Assembly: GCA_025331435.1 (NCBI GenBank)
Contig: JAIWNI010000127.1
Location: 1 to 64,000, forward strand
From: Choanephora cucurbitarum
Lineage: Eukaryota; Mucoromycota; Mucoromycetes; Mucorales; Choanephoraceae
Direction: 5' to 3'
Length of the DNA stretch: 64,000 nucleotides
A program made the translations under genes and the position numbers. The number at the start of each line of letters is the position of its first letter. The stretch's first letter is position 1. This document shows positions 1-9,945 of this stretch, piece after piece. The notes beneath the pieces were generated by a model, which searched no databases, was not told the origin of the DNA, and saw nothing but the letters and a program-made list of their open reading frames with translations.

Positions 1-3000
1 TGAATTCTTGTACTGCTACTATCCATCGTTGCAGACGGCTACCCGGATTTGATTTTGTAAACAAATATTTTACTGCGGTGCTGTCTGTAAGGATAACCAG
101 CTCTTTATCCAACACATATCTTCTCAACCTGGACAACGCAAACACCAATGATAGACACTCCTTTTCAACCGTAGGGTAATTGGATTCTGTAGGGGTCAAC
201 TTTCGTGAGAGGAAACAGACGGGTCTGTCTTCCATTATTTCTTGATCCCATTGCACCAGCACGGCTCCTATACCTAGATCACTAGCATCACAATATAACT
301 TGTATTGTGCCTTAGGATTTGGATACTTCAATTGTGTTGCATTACCAATAGCATTCTTAACTTCTTCAAAGGCTTCCTGGTGTTTTCGTTCCCATACAAA
401 CTTTGCGGCTTTCTTTAGAAGATCGTTCAAGGGACTAATTATATCGCTGAAACAATTGATATGGCGTCGATAAAAACCTGCTAAGGCGGAGAAGGCTCTA
501 ATGTCTGTTTTGTTTCTGGGCACAGGGAAGGCTATGACTTTATCTATATTTGCTTGACACGGCGCGATTCCTTGACTGGATATAGAGAACCCAAGGACTT
601 CGACCTCCTTGTTTGCAAATTGAGCTTTGGATGGTTTTACTGTCATATTCACTTCTGCTAATCTTTTTAACACCATAGCAATATGCTGTAAATGTTCGTC
701 AAATGTCTTCGAGTATATAGTTATATCATCGATATACGTCGTAACGAATTGATCAATAAAGTCTTGCATCGCCAGATAAATGGCCCTAGAGAAGCAAGCA
801 GGTCCATTCACAATCCCAAAAGGCATGACTTTGTAAGAATAACAACCCCACGGTGTAGTCATAGTCAGTTTGTGTATGCTGTCATCTTCAACTTGGATTT
901 GGTTGAACCCTTTCAGAAGGTCTATTGTTGTGAAATATTTTGCACCTGCATATGACTCCATTAGGTGCGTTATAGATGGCAGAGGCCATGGATCCCTTTT
1001 CGTGATCGCATTCAATTCTTGGAACTGTACTACGAGTCTCCTTTCTTTCGTGTTCTTTTTTCCAACATACATGACAGGGAAAGCCCATCCGAAAGAATTT
1101 TTGCCTTCCTTGTTTGGGAGATGCATTGTAGGGACAATTTGACCGGTCTTCAACATTTTGTCAAGTTCCATTTTCAAGTCTTCTAGCTCGGAGTGCGACA
1201 TGTATTTATTCGGTTTCTTGAGTATTGGTTGGTGGTCTCCTGTTTCGATGTGCAATTTTACTAGATGGGTTTGTTTAAGATCATTATAATCTATTCCAAA
1301 TACCACTAGGTAGTCCTTGAGTATGTTCAATAATTGATGCTTCTGATTCTCGTCCAATTCAATACATTCTCCTATTTTTGTCTCCAATACTTGTGTTTTC
1401 ACTTCATCTGATGTGGGTTCAGTTGGATCCAATGGAACAATTGCCTGGTCATTATATCTTTCATTAGCCATAGTGTAGTATGTTTCACCCTCATCTTTAC
1501 AAGGAATAACAAGGTAACTTTCGTAATAGGAGTCATATGTATCGTCCTCAGTAGATCCGTCTTCATCCGAAGTGTAGTCTTTTTCACTCTCAGAGGACGA
1601 AAGTTCTCCTTGATTCAACCTTTGCTTCCTGAGTATGTGTGTATCGAATGCAACTTCTAATGGGACCAGTCCATTATCTGTTCTTATGGAGAAGTGAGAT
1701 GTGGAATAATCAGCTGCGATACCTAACAGCTTCATGCAATCACTACCCAATAGCAGATCATACGGCGGGTTCTTGAAGACAACGAAAGACATTTTAACCA
1801 ATACACCTTGGACTGATACTAGCAATTCCTTTACTTCACCAATCGGTCTGACTAAGTTGCCATCTGCCATACGACTTCCAGCAGTGGAATCACCATTCGT
1901 AATAGGTACATTAAGGTCCTCGGCGAGACTTCGACTCATAATAGAGCAGTGAGATCCCGCGTCAAGAATGGCATCAACTAGCATTTCGCCACCCACGATT
2001 GCTTCCACACGAGGAGCCCCGGTACCATTATTGATGTTATTAGCAAATTGACGAATAGTGTTGCCTCTTTCTACTCTATACACTTCAACAATTTCTTTAT
2101 TTGAGATGCTTTTGGTTTTGGGAGATTTTCGAGTCTTCTTAGTCTTCCTCAATATAGCTGTTCTTACTCCTGGGATCTTCATCAGTTCATCTAAGGAACT
2201 TGTATACCTCTTGGAATGCAAGATCTCGTTGATGTCTATTCCTTGCACAAGGTCCTTGGAATCATTGGTTTTGGGAGTTTTTACCATATCCGGAGTGTTT
2301 TTCCCTTGTGTTTCTGGAGTTACTTTGCCCGGTGTAACCTGTTTCTTCTTTAAGTGAGGTGGGATGGTGTCATGAACCTTATTTCTCTTTCCACTTCGAG
2401 ATACTCGTACATCCCTTTCAGAACTACTCTCGTGTTTTCTTTTCTCCACAGCATAGGTTTCAGTATAGTTTGTAGAAGGTTCTTCTTTATTAGCTTTCAT
2501 AACTAGGAAGGAACTTGAAGTGGGCCTTTTCTCATACTTTGGGCAATTCCAAAACAAATGCTCTCCTAACTGTCCTTGACAAAGTTTACAACTCTTCCTA
2601 CAGTTATTGGCTACATGTCCTGACTCTTGGCAGTTGTAACAAGTATTTTTAGAGGGTACTTGATTCCTTTCGACCAGAAGTGTGAGACGTTGAAGAGATT
2701 CAGTAAGATCCTCGACTTTCTTTTCTATATCCTTGTGTTTCTTTTCGGGATAGTTTTCTTGCTTCTTTGTGGCCTTGTCCTTCATGAACACATTGTCCTC
2801 CTTGAGTTGGACTTCTGCCGTGACACCTTTCACAACATGTTTAGTCAGCATTACTTCTTCGGCATCATCGCACTCTCTAAGAGCTATCTTTTGTGCTTCG
2901 ATCAAATCCTTTGGGACATGCTGTTTGACAATGATTTTTAAATAGTGAGGCTTCAACCCATCTACATATGTATCTTTGAGAACCTTGGTGTTGATGGAAC

Positions 3001-3388
3001 CCCAGCCTTCATTCTTGCTTCTCGCCTTGTCATAACTAGCTACCATTTGGTCAAATCTATTATTATAGTCTTTGATAGATTCATTTTCCAGACGGCCTGC
3101 AGACAGTATCTTCCCCAAGAGTGTATTCATATTGACTTTAGGTGCTTGAAACCTTTCGGTTAACTTGGTCTTAAACTGATTCCAATCAGAGAATTCGTGT
3201 TGGTAATACCAGCTTGAGATTAAGGTTGATGCAAGATAACCAGTGACTAAGCTCAGTTTTTGCTCATCGTCCATTTTGATGACATTCATATTAGCTTCAA
3301 ATGTCTTTAACCACTGGGCAGGGTCCATTTTCTCGTTGAACTCTGGAATGCGAATCACACCAGCAGCTAGCATGTTCACTTGCGCCAT
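1..3388 (-). CDS. Gag-Pol polyprotein of Ty3/gypsy element (partial, C-terminus outside window)
   Basis: I translated the minus strand from ATG at 3388 and found it open to position 1, more than 1,120 codons. The Gag part has the retrotransposon capsid pattern (TLLGKILSAGRLENE region near residue 90) and a CX2CX4HX4C zinc knuckle near residue 249. The aspartic protease motif is DAGSH near residue 476, followed by a YDLLLGSD flap-partner motif. Reverse transcriptase shows the LKGFNQI block and the catalytic YIDD at about residues 885-888 (positions 725-736). RNase H starts with YCDASDLGIG near 272-300. Gag and Pol share one frame with no frameshift or stop between them. The protease has Ala where DSG or DTG is usual. 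The start is the first ATG and gives a normal Gag N-terminus. Confidence 0.9.
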   Translation of the reverse strand, partial: MAQVNMLAAGVIRIPEFNEKMDPAQWLKTFEANMNVIKMDDEQKLSLVTGYLASTLISSWYYQHEFSDWNQFKTKLTERFQAPKVNMNTLLGKILSAGRLENESIKDYNNRFDQMVASYDKARSKNEGWGSINTKVLKDTYVDGLKPHYLKIIVKQHVPKDLIEAQKIALRECDDAEEVMLTKHVVKGVTAEVQLKEDNVFMKDKATKKQENYPEKKHKDIEKKVEDLTESLQRLTLLVERNQVPSKNTCYNCQESGHVANNCRKSCKLCQGQLGEHLFWNCPKYEKRPTSSSFLVMKANKEEPSTNYTETYAVEKRKHESSSERDVRVSRSGKRNKVHDTIPPHLKKKQVTPGKVTPETQGKNTPDMVKTPKTNDSKDLVQGIDINEILHSKRYTSSLDELMKIPGVRTAILRKTKKTRKSPKTKSISNKEIVEVYRVERGNTIRQFANNINNGTGAPRVEAIVGGEMLVDAILDAGSHCSIMSRSLAEDLNVPITNGDSTAGSRMADGNLVRPIGEVKELLVSVQGVLVKMSFVVFKNPPYDLLLGSDCMKLLGIAADYSTSHFSIRTDNGLVPLEVAFDTHILRKQRLNQGELSSSESEKDYTSDEDGSTEDDTYDSYYESYLVIPCKDEGETYYTMANERYNDQAIVPLDPTEPTSDEVKTQVLETKIGECIELDENQKHQLLNILKDYLVVFGIDYNDLKQTHLVKLHIETGDHQPILKKPNKYMSHSELEDLKMELDKMLKTGQIVPTMHLPNKEGKNSFGWAFPVMYVGKKNTKERRLVVQFQELNAITKRDPWPLPSITHLMESYAGAKYFTTIDLLKGFNQIQVEDDSIHKLTMTTPWGCYSYKVMPFGIVNGPACFSRAIYLAMQDFIDQFVTTYIDDITIYSKTFDEHLQHIAMVLKRLAEVNMTVKPSKAQFANKEVEVLGFSISSQGIAPCQANIDKVIAFPVPRNKTDIRAFSALAGFYRRHINCFSDIISPLNDLLKKAAKFVWERKHQEAFEEVKNAIGNATQLKYPNPKAQYKLYCDASDLGIGAVLVQWDQEIMEDRPVCFLSRKLTPTESNYPTVEKECLSLVFALSRLRRYVLDKELVILTDSTAVKYLFTKSNPGSRLQRWIVAVQEF

Positions 3389-3740
3389 GTTACTTTCTTT
3401 ACTTGATGATGTTCTCTTATTTAGAAAAACTATTGAAATATTGGGATTTGTTTCGGATTGGATTTGGAGATAGAATTTAACTAGTCTGTAATATATTTAA
3501 GATAATATATATAGTAAAAAGCTTTATTGGATAAGTATATGATATGATATTGATATTGTAAAAAAAAATGGCTTACTTTTTCTAATTCTCGAGTTATGTT
3601 TGAGACAAAATCCGAAGAAAGAACAAAGTAATAAAATAAAGGATAAATATATAAAGGATTGTACTATAGGTGTAACAGATACACAAGAAGACAGAGAAGT
3701 AACCAGAAAAGAAAAGGGCAAATCGATGATTCCCTAAATA
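1..3740 (-). mobile_element. Ty3/gypsy LTR retrotransposon, left part outside window
   Basis: A gag-pol reading frame on the minus strand runs from 3388 off the left edge. Its domain order is Gag, zinc knuckle, protease, reverse transcriptase, RNase H, which is that of Ty3/gypsy (Metaviridae-type) elements. Integrase and the 3' LTR would lie beyond position 1. The upper boundary is a guess: the 5' LTR and leader must lie above 3389, but with only one LTR in view its ends cannot be fixed. No frame-breaking damage is seen, so the element may be young. Confidence 0.85.
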
Positions 3741-3830
3741 CACACCATTTTACCACCTTTCACGGATAACCAATTTTTGTTTTTGAGGTCAGGTTAATTC
3801 AATAACCGACTTGCTTCTCTGCATATCTGG
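3389..3830 (-). repeat. Probable 5' LTR and leader of the Ty3/gypsy element
   Basis: This AT-rich stretch lies just upstream of gag. Read on the minus strand it has a TATATATTTA box (near 3645), an AATAAA signal (near 3524) and a possible LTR 3' end in ACA near 3490. I could not recognise a tRNA primer-binding site. The partner LTR is outside the window, so the limits are tentative. Confidence 0.4.
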
Positions 3831-4064
3831 TGACCTCTTTTATGAGACCCAGCCATGCATTCTTCTCATTTTCTATTGTTAGAAAGCACTACTTATATGC
3901 AGCAGAACGTTGTACAATCGTTTCACTGCTCTCTCTCTCTGAAAAAAAACAACAACAATTAGTCATATGGGCATACAGTGAATCTTACAAGTCGCAGCTA
4001 GTTAAAATCTATATCATAAGCCAACAACTGAGATCGCCTGCTTAGATATCTTGCCCTCGAAAAT

Positions 4065-5065
4065 ATGAAAGAAGAGTGAGCATTTTCTGTTTCAGGTTTT
4101 GCGTTCTTGACAGCTTTACTATTCGAAATGAGTAGACTACTTTGTATGAAGATGGACACGGAAATGTTGTTGATGAGAACGACGGACCTGAGTCGATGGA
4201 CTACATTGTCGATTAGAACGAAGTTATTGTCGAGACAATTGCTACTCATACTGAATACTTGAAAAGTACGGCCCCTAACAAATCTTTTCTGATTCTTCAA
4301 TGCTGTTAGAAAAGCCAGACGAGGATACTCGAATGAGCAAGACAAACACAAAGCGGAATTATATGCGTTATACTGTTCAAGATAAAGTTAGGTTTCTCAG
4401 ATCTGAAGATTGAAAAGTTCACAAGTGCATCAACTGCAGCGAAACAGTTGGATGTTCACATTCGAACTGCACAGAGATAGGTTAAGCAGTATGATGTGTG
4501 TCCTGGCAGTATTTTTGAGAGTTGTAAGAAAGTAGGCCGTAAGTGCATCTTGAACAAAGAGCACAAAATCACCATTATCAGCTTCAGTGATTCTGATCCT
4601 TCTGCTATTGCTGTTGAAGCGACTGAGCACATGTTAAAGAAAGCCGGTTTACATTTTATGGAAAGAAACTGTTCAGCAAAGATTGAGGAACGGTATGATT
4701 GGGTTTGTAAACAGGAACATACAGATACAAACTTCCTGACGAATTGCATATTCCTTAATAAGTTTGCTTTTGATATAAATGTAAGGCGCTCAAGAGCTTG
4801 GCTTAAAAAAAGTACTTGTGCTCTTGCTGGTAAACCTACTCAAGAGCAAGCATAATGTCAATACTTGGTACTATCTCTACTGCGGGCTCAGTAACGGTCG
4901 GCGCAAAAAAAAAACCAAGGCCTGCTAAGAAGAGAAAGGCTGATGGATATATAAGTTTACGGACCTAAAGAGCAAGGTGATACGCCACAAGCTTTCACAG
5001 GAGAATAATTTATCAAGAACTACAGAAGGCTGCAAAAGGGTGCCGTATAAAACCTGTGTACCCGG
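4065..5065 (+). pseudogene. Decayed Tc1/mariner (IS630-type) transposase
   Basis: Fragments in shifting frames reproduce a Mucorales-style Tc1/IS630 transposase: an acidic N-terminal piece (about 4150-4240), a helix-turn-helix-like segment with SASTAAKQLDVHIRTAQR character (4420-4480), a long open piece at 4496-4855 containing the ERYDWVCK block, and a C-terminal piece around 4857-4960 with the ILGTISTAG strand. The catalytic block that normally reads FLDESAF is FLNKFAF here, so the catalytic Asp is Asn. Several stops and frameshifts interrupt it. No terminal inverted repeats were found. The family call rests on motif recognition. Confidence 0.7.
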
Positions 5066-5434
5066 AGTTTGAGTAGTACTGGTCAAGCCAAAAAGGTAGA
5101 AGTTACATTTTACACTTTTTCACCTTTCTTGCTCTATAATAAATCACACTTGAGTCATGAATCAATTGACAGATAAAGAATATCGCAAGAAAAACTACTT
5201 TAAGAATCAGTTTCCAGATGGTAAACTTTTCGAGAGATTTACTATTGAGCCACATAAGGCCTAGAAGAATGTTTTCTTTGTGAACAGAAGAATACATCAC
5301 AACCCCTTCTCCAATTGTTCAAGATCGTCAACCAAAGGTGGAAGCATGTCAACAGTACTCAACTTCTTGTTGGAACATCTTGCATCAAAAGATATGGCAG
5401 CAGGGGTCATCAAGTAACTATCGAACAAGTTGTA

Positions 5435-5647
5435 CTACTTGGATAGGTTACCGGATGTATCATCTGTGAAAATCGTGAGGGGGGAAACCACAACCTTCAT
5501 AAAAGATTCATCAGCCTTCTTGCGCTGTAACTTCAAAGCATAGCGTTCAAGAGCACGATCCCTTTTTTCATCTTTAGCCTGGTCAAAATTGAAAGCGTCC
5601 TCCCAGTCATCTTCCAGATCTTCTTGTGAATTAGAGACATCGATCAA
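5435..5647 (-). CDS. Hypothetical short ORF, charged (probably relic)
   Basis: A 70-codon frame rich in Asp, Glu, Lys and Arg, with an LEDDWEDAF segment and a KLQRKK helix. It sits between two decayed transposon fragments, with no splice partner or promoter I could identify. It may be an exon of a dead gene or chance. I do not recognise a family. Confidence 0.2.
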   Translation of the reverse strand: MIDVSNSQEDLEDDWEDAFNFDQAKDEKRDRALERYALKLQRKKADESFMKVVVSPLTIFTDDTSGNLSK

Positions 5648-5715
5648 AGTGCAGGGTAAGGAAGAATCAGCAGAGTCGAAGCAATAGCGAATATCATCAC
5701 TCTTATCCTACCTAC

Positions 5716-6160
5716 AATACAAACACTGTTGGCCAATGAGAAACGTTGGCGGACGCAAGATAGATGTCCTTGTAAAAACTGGCACTGTCAAATAGATATG
5801 CGCAATTGAGTTTGAGCGCAAATCAGAAAAGAAGCAGAAGACCAGTAGAGCAGGAAGCAGCAGCCGAAGCACACTCTCTTTATGCCAGGAAAGCAAGAGC
5901 ATGAGAATAAACAAGTGCATATTGAACCAGATGAAGAAAGTCGGCTGCAAGACCAATACAATTATGGGACTGGACTTTACCGGCTTGAACAGCTACCTAT
6001 ATGCAATGTTGCCATATCAAGAGATGTATGTGACTGTCTTGGTAAGAGAAATAAACCTTCCAGACAATCAAAGTGAGCTACAGCAAGATAAGCTGCTGAA
6101 TGCATTGCTTGCATTTTTTGAGCTAAAGGTACTGTATCTATATTGAAATCAAGAATAGAA
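5716..6160 (+). pseudogene. Fragment of a Mucorales repeat protein with PD-(D/E)XK nuclease-like pattern
   Basis: Read in the frame of the 5901 ATG and extended upstream through a TAG near 5790, the translation gives GGRKIDVLVKTGTVK, the stop, then ICAIEFERK, and later LDFTGLNSYLYAMLPYQ. The Asp of the first strand followed by an E-F-E-R-K strand resembles the D...ExK core of PD-(D/E)XK nucleases. The conserved-looking C-terminal block ends near 6145. I recall similar sequences as multicopy families in Mucorales, but the fold assignment is an inference. The stop, and the lack of an N-terminal start, mark it as a relic. Confidence 0.4.
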
Positions 6161-6506
6161 ACATGAGACTAACAAAAAAATGTATTTCTGTAGCTCATAA
6201 TGCTCAAGCTACTCGATTTGGACAAAGAGTATGTCAAAAAAATTGTACACTCTTTTCTGACTCGATGGTACTACTTATTGAAGCTCTTTTTTCGCTTTCT
6301 AACACTTTTGCTTGATTTTTGTCTTTTTCGGAAAGTACACCTCTACAACACAACAAGTACATCTCGCAACTTATTGAAAATATAGCACCTCCCCCACTCA
6401 GCCATCCTTCATTTGCAAACAATGCTTAAAGACCCACAATACTCACACTGTATTCGAGGCCCTTACGAAACCCTTTCCAACAGCCGATAATGCTGACAGC
6501 CAACCT

Positions 6507-7389
6507 ATGGGACTTTCTGGTTCCTTCCCTCTTACTCAACAGTCATATGAGGACTCAGTCGAGGCCCTCCGAGCACTTGTCCTTCAGTTGCAAGAGGATC
6601 TCAAACGAACTAAAATAGAACTTCAACAAGCACGTACTGAGATCGCCCTGCTCCACGAACGTCAGGCTCAGCCTGCCTCTACCATCTTAGAATCCCAATC
6701 CCCCTCTCTTCCATCCAAACAGGGCTCCATCCAAGCTCAATCTGACTCCCCTTCCCAAAACTCTCTCTCTCCCCCCCCCTTGGGAATACCAAACACGCCT
6801 TCAGGTCATAAAACAGGCTATGCTGGAACGCCGTCAGCAACGTAAAGACCGTCAGAGAGACACTGCTGCCTGCTTTCTACAACCCCTTTCAGAAAATCAA
6901 GGATTCAAATACCTCTATATCCCCACCAAGGCTCGCATTTCTGTGGGCCAATTACGCCGCCTAAACATTAATAGCAGCCGTATCCTCGACATACATTACC
7001 CCGCACGTAATATTGTGGCTATTCTGGTACACAGCGATTACGCTCTTGATCTCAAGAGCCATCTCAAACAAGTCAAGATCACAACCAAAGACGATTTTGA
7101 TCCTTGTAATGGACAGAATCTCCTCGACCCCAGATACTTAGGTAACACTCTTGAGGAACGCGACTCTTAAGACAAGATGCACCACCAGGGCCGAATGCGA
7201 CGAGCACTCACCCACATCCGCTAACCCGTTAAGGCCGCTGTTGCCCGCTTCTTCTACCAACAGGGCTGGATTGACCAAATCGACCTTTCTGCTGCTCCTC
7301 CCCCTGCTCCTGATACTGAAGAATATACAAAATATGTTACTAGAAAGTGCAAACTTGGACCTCTTTTGAGAAATGATTTTAAACCTTAG
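6507..7389 (+). pseudogene. Decayed LINE ORF1 (non-LTR retrotransposon)
   Basis: The first frame (6507-6842) has a coiled-coil-like segment (LVLQLQEDLKRTKIELQQAR) followed by a Ser/Pro/Gln-rich linker. After a frameshift near 6820 the translation gives FKYLYIPTKARISVGQLRRL and DIHYPARNIVAILVHSDYA, which I recognise as the conserved central domain of Mucorales LINE ORF1 proteins. A further frame change near 7165 and an in-frame TAA near 7222 precede a tail with PVKAAVARFFYQQGWID, ending at 7389. At least two frameshifts and one stop make it non-functional. It lies upstream of, but is separate from, the LINE 3' end at 8368. Confidence 0.65.
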
Positions 7390-8353
7390 GTAAGGCTTTG
7401 ATTCTATCCTAGCTTAACCTATATCTCATTCTGTTATGTTACAACTTTTTTCGTGTGTTGGCTGAAGAATTCTCTAAACTTCGCCAAGATGCGCTGAATT
7501 TTACCATGTTGATCCTTGTACAGTTCTTTAATACTCAACAAGTTGAACTTGTTGCTCACTACAGAAATAGAATGCCAGATTTAGAGAGATCCATTAATCA
7601 GCTCAACCACTCAGTTTCTCTCTCTCATCAATTGGTTGTAGAACAAAACCAACTCAACATACAAAACATTACTATTCCATCCGAGCCAACTACAAATATG
7701 CTTCTGCCTCTCTTACTTGCAGTTCAAATTCAACTAGTTCAGCTAGCGCATAACATCGCTAACATTACAGAAACCCTACAACAAATACATGAATCTATCA
7801 ATAATCAAGATCTCAGTTTAAACAATACAAACCAGTTCCATGATCGCTTGACACAAGCAATCAACTTGATTCGTCCACAAATAATACAAATGTAGCAGCT
7901 TGTTACTCAGCTTTTACAACAAATAAGACAATTGCTTGATCAAATCAACAATAACATGCATAACACCTTCAATCGCCTAACTGAAGTGCAAAGAGCGATC
8001 ATCAACAACATCATGAACGCCATCAATGTGTCTGATCAAGTCAACCTTGGTAGGCAAGCAATTGAAAATAGATTGAATGAACTTAAAAGAAACAACTTGA
8101 GTGAAGCCGAACTGTTGCTGCAATCGCAACTCTTAGCTCAAATTCGTGTATTTGCTACAAACAACTAACGACACTCGCAGACTCTTCAAGCATATCAGCT
8201 TGCAAATCAAAACACAATCAATGCAAGTCCAACCATGAGAGAGTATCTTCACCTCAATCAACTTAAAAGGCGCCTTCAAGAAGTACTAAACAGCAATGCC
8301 AATTTATTTCAGCAGGCTGAGATAATTTGTTAACAAATTGCTTTGATCAGTTC

Positions 8354-8367
8354 AAGTCCTCAAGGAC
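8354..8367. repeat. Target-site duplication, left copy
   Basis: AAGTCCTCAAGGAC, identical to the copy at 8944-8957, flanks the truncated LINE on its 5' side. Confidence 0.9.
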
Positions 8368-8943
8368 GACAGCAAAACAAGACCCAGTACGGGTATCTGT
8401 CCCTTTTGTGATACCTCCTCCTCTGATACTACCTGCTTCTCGCTGGAAATTGTTCTGGACTCTCTGCTTACCCCAGAAAGCTCTCAATCCATGGTGGCAT
8501 TTGCTCCATGGTAGCATTGGAACTGCTGCCAAGCTGTATGCTTGGAAAGTAACTTCTGTCTCTTCTCCTTTGTGTTGCTTTTGTGTTGTCTCTCCTGAGG
8601 ATCTTAGCCACTTTTGTGTTGACTGCCCTTTCAAATGGAATTATTGGCAACAGCTTCTGGTTCTCTCGGGTTTAGAAGGGCAATTTCCATCTCCAACCTC
8701 GCTGTGGGTTGGTTTATGTTCATTAGCTGACGAGCAGGGGGTAACCCTTCCCTCCCAGAACCTTTTAGCGATGGGCGCTGGTCTTAGGACTCTCTGGAGA
8801 TACCATTATGTCTGTGTCTTTGACTATGAACTCTAGCAGACGACGAAGGCTCTGGAACTTTTCTTAGCGGATAATACTATGATATGTAATTAATTTCTTT
8901 GCTCTTCGCAGTTTTAATAAAGTTCACACTTAATACAAAAAAA
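8368..8943 (+). mobile_element. 5'-truncated LINE insertion (3' end of ORF2 plus poly-A)
   Basis: The insert begins immediately after one copy of a 14-bp direct repeat (8354-8367) and ends in an A-run just before the second copy (8944-8957). It encodes the C-terminal end of a LINE ORF2: a zf-RVT-type region with WKLFWTLCLPQKALNPWW, then a Cys-rich stretch and a HFCVDCPFKWNYW block (coding to the TAG at 8834). The 3' UTR has AATAAA near 8917. Heavy 5' truncation, a terminal A-tract and a target-site duplication are hallmarks of target-primed reverse transcription. No ORF1, endonuclease or reverse-transcriptase core is left. Confidence 0.85.
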
Positions 8944-8957
8944 AAGTCCTCAAGGAC
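8944..8957. repeat. Target-site duplication, right copy
   Basis: The second AAGTCCTCAAGGAC follows the LINE poly-A. Its first two A residues cannot be told apart from the tail. Confidence 0.9.
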
Positions 8958-9686
8958 ATACATTGCTTCCTAAAATTACACATAGTACGTTCTGGTCCCA
9001 CATATACCGAGGAGTTGCAATCGACCCTCAGCATCTGAACAATCGTATAGTAAGTACATGCAGTATACATACATAATTGAGAGTATTTGGTTGTTGACAC
9101 TATCTTTATCAACATTTCCATCCATCTATTCCTCAGAACTTTTCTGACTTTGACGTGTCAAGAAAAATCGCTGGTTCTGATGAATATGCATATGCTACTC
9201 CTATTCTTGATCAGTTGCATATAGAAGTCTCTCACTTGTACGGAACAACAGTAATTCAAAGTAAATATAGATATGTATCTGTTTGTATAATGACATGTGC
9301 TTACTATTTGGGCTAGACATTTATGCATTCACTTTGTAAGAGGTTATAGATTATCAGAATCTTCAAAGGTTATTTCTTGGGTCAGCAGCAACAGCTTGAA
9401 CGTTTACCTATCATGGACTTAGGTAATAATGATATTGTGATATGTAGGCAGCCTTGACTTTGTACTAAGACATCTTCTTCCCATCATCAGCTTGAAAAGC
9501 CGCCGATGGTATTATGAACCACACACAATTTAAAGACATTGTGTTTCAAAATCAAGAAGATCAAGATGTTGAAGAAGAACTCCCTGCCTTTGTTAACCTA
9601 GACCATCTATACAACAACATTCGTCTGATTTTGCCAATACAGACTATGAACATGTTGATAATTACGAGAATGCCTCCACCCATCCA

Positions 9687-9769
9687 TCCAAGTATCTTCG
9701 TGCCAGCTACCGTCTATTGCAAGTCGCTTCTTCGTTCCCTGACCTTCCCATCAAGCTGTGGAGTCTGAT
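9687..9769 (+). repeat. Dispersed coding-like repeat, copy 1
   Basis: This 83-bp segment closely resembles 36974-37055, with a long identical core (TGCAAGTCGCTTCTTCGTT). Both copies read LLQVASSFPDLPIK in one frame. Here it lies in the last exon-like piece of the LINE-interrupted gene. Confidence 0.7.
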
Positions 9770-9945
9770 GACCCAGGATAGTCACTCCATTGTCCACGTA
9801 CCGCTGAGCGGTATGACCACTCTCTATAACCTGTTCAAAAAAGCCCATACAGTCAATTTACCTGTTCCTGGCCCGTTCATCCCTCAAATAGATTTCCAAC
9901 TTCTTTATTCTAGACAAGCAGACTGTTGTATCAGATACGAAAATA

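Larger units (their letters stand above)
7455..9945 (+). pseudogene. Unknown intron-containing gene, interrupted by a LINE insertion
   Basis: One frame runs from 7455 to the LINE insertion at 8367 apart from stops at 7893 (TAG), 8166 (TAA) and about 8330 (TAA). It encodes a Gln/Asn/Leu-rich, probably coiled-coil protein. With the insert and one copy of the target duplication removed, the frame continues through 8958-9048 (PKITHSTFWSHIYRG region). Intron-like signals follow: a GTAAGT donor at about 9049 and a ..CTCAG acceptor near 9137. Further exon-like pieces lie at 9138-9250, 9370-9420 and 9490-9945. The last includes LLQVASSFPDLPIK, which also occurs near 37.0 kb. I do not recognise the family. 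Introns suggest a host gene or an intron-bearing DNA transposon. Confidence 0.45.
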
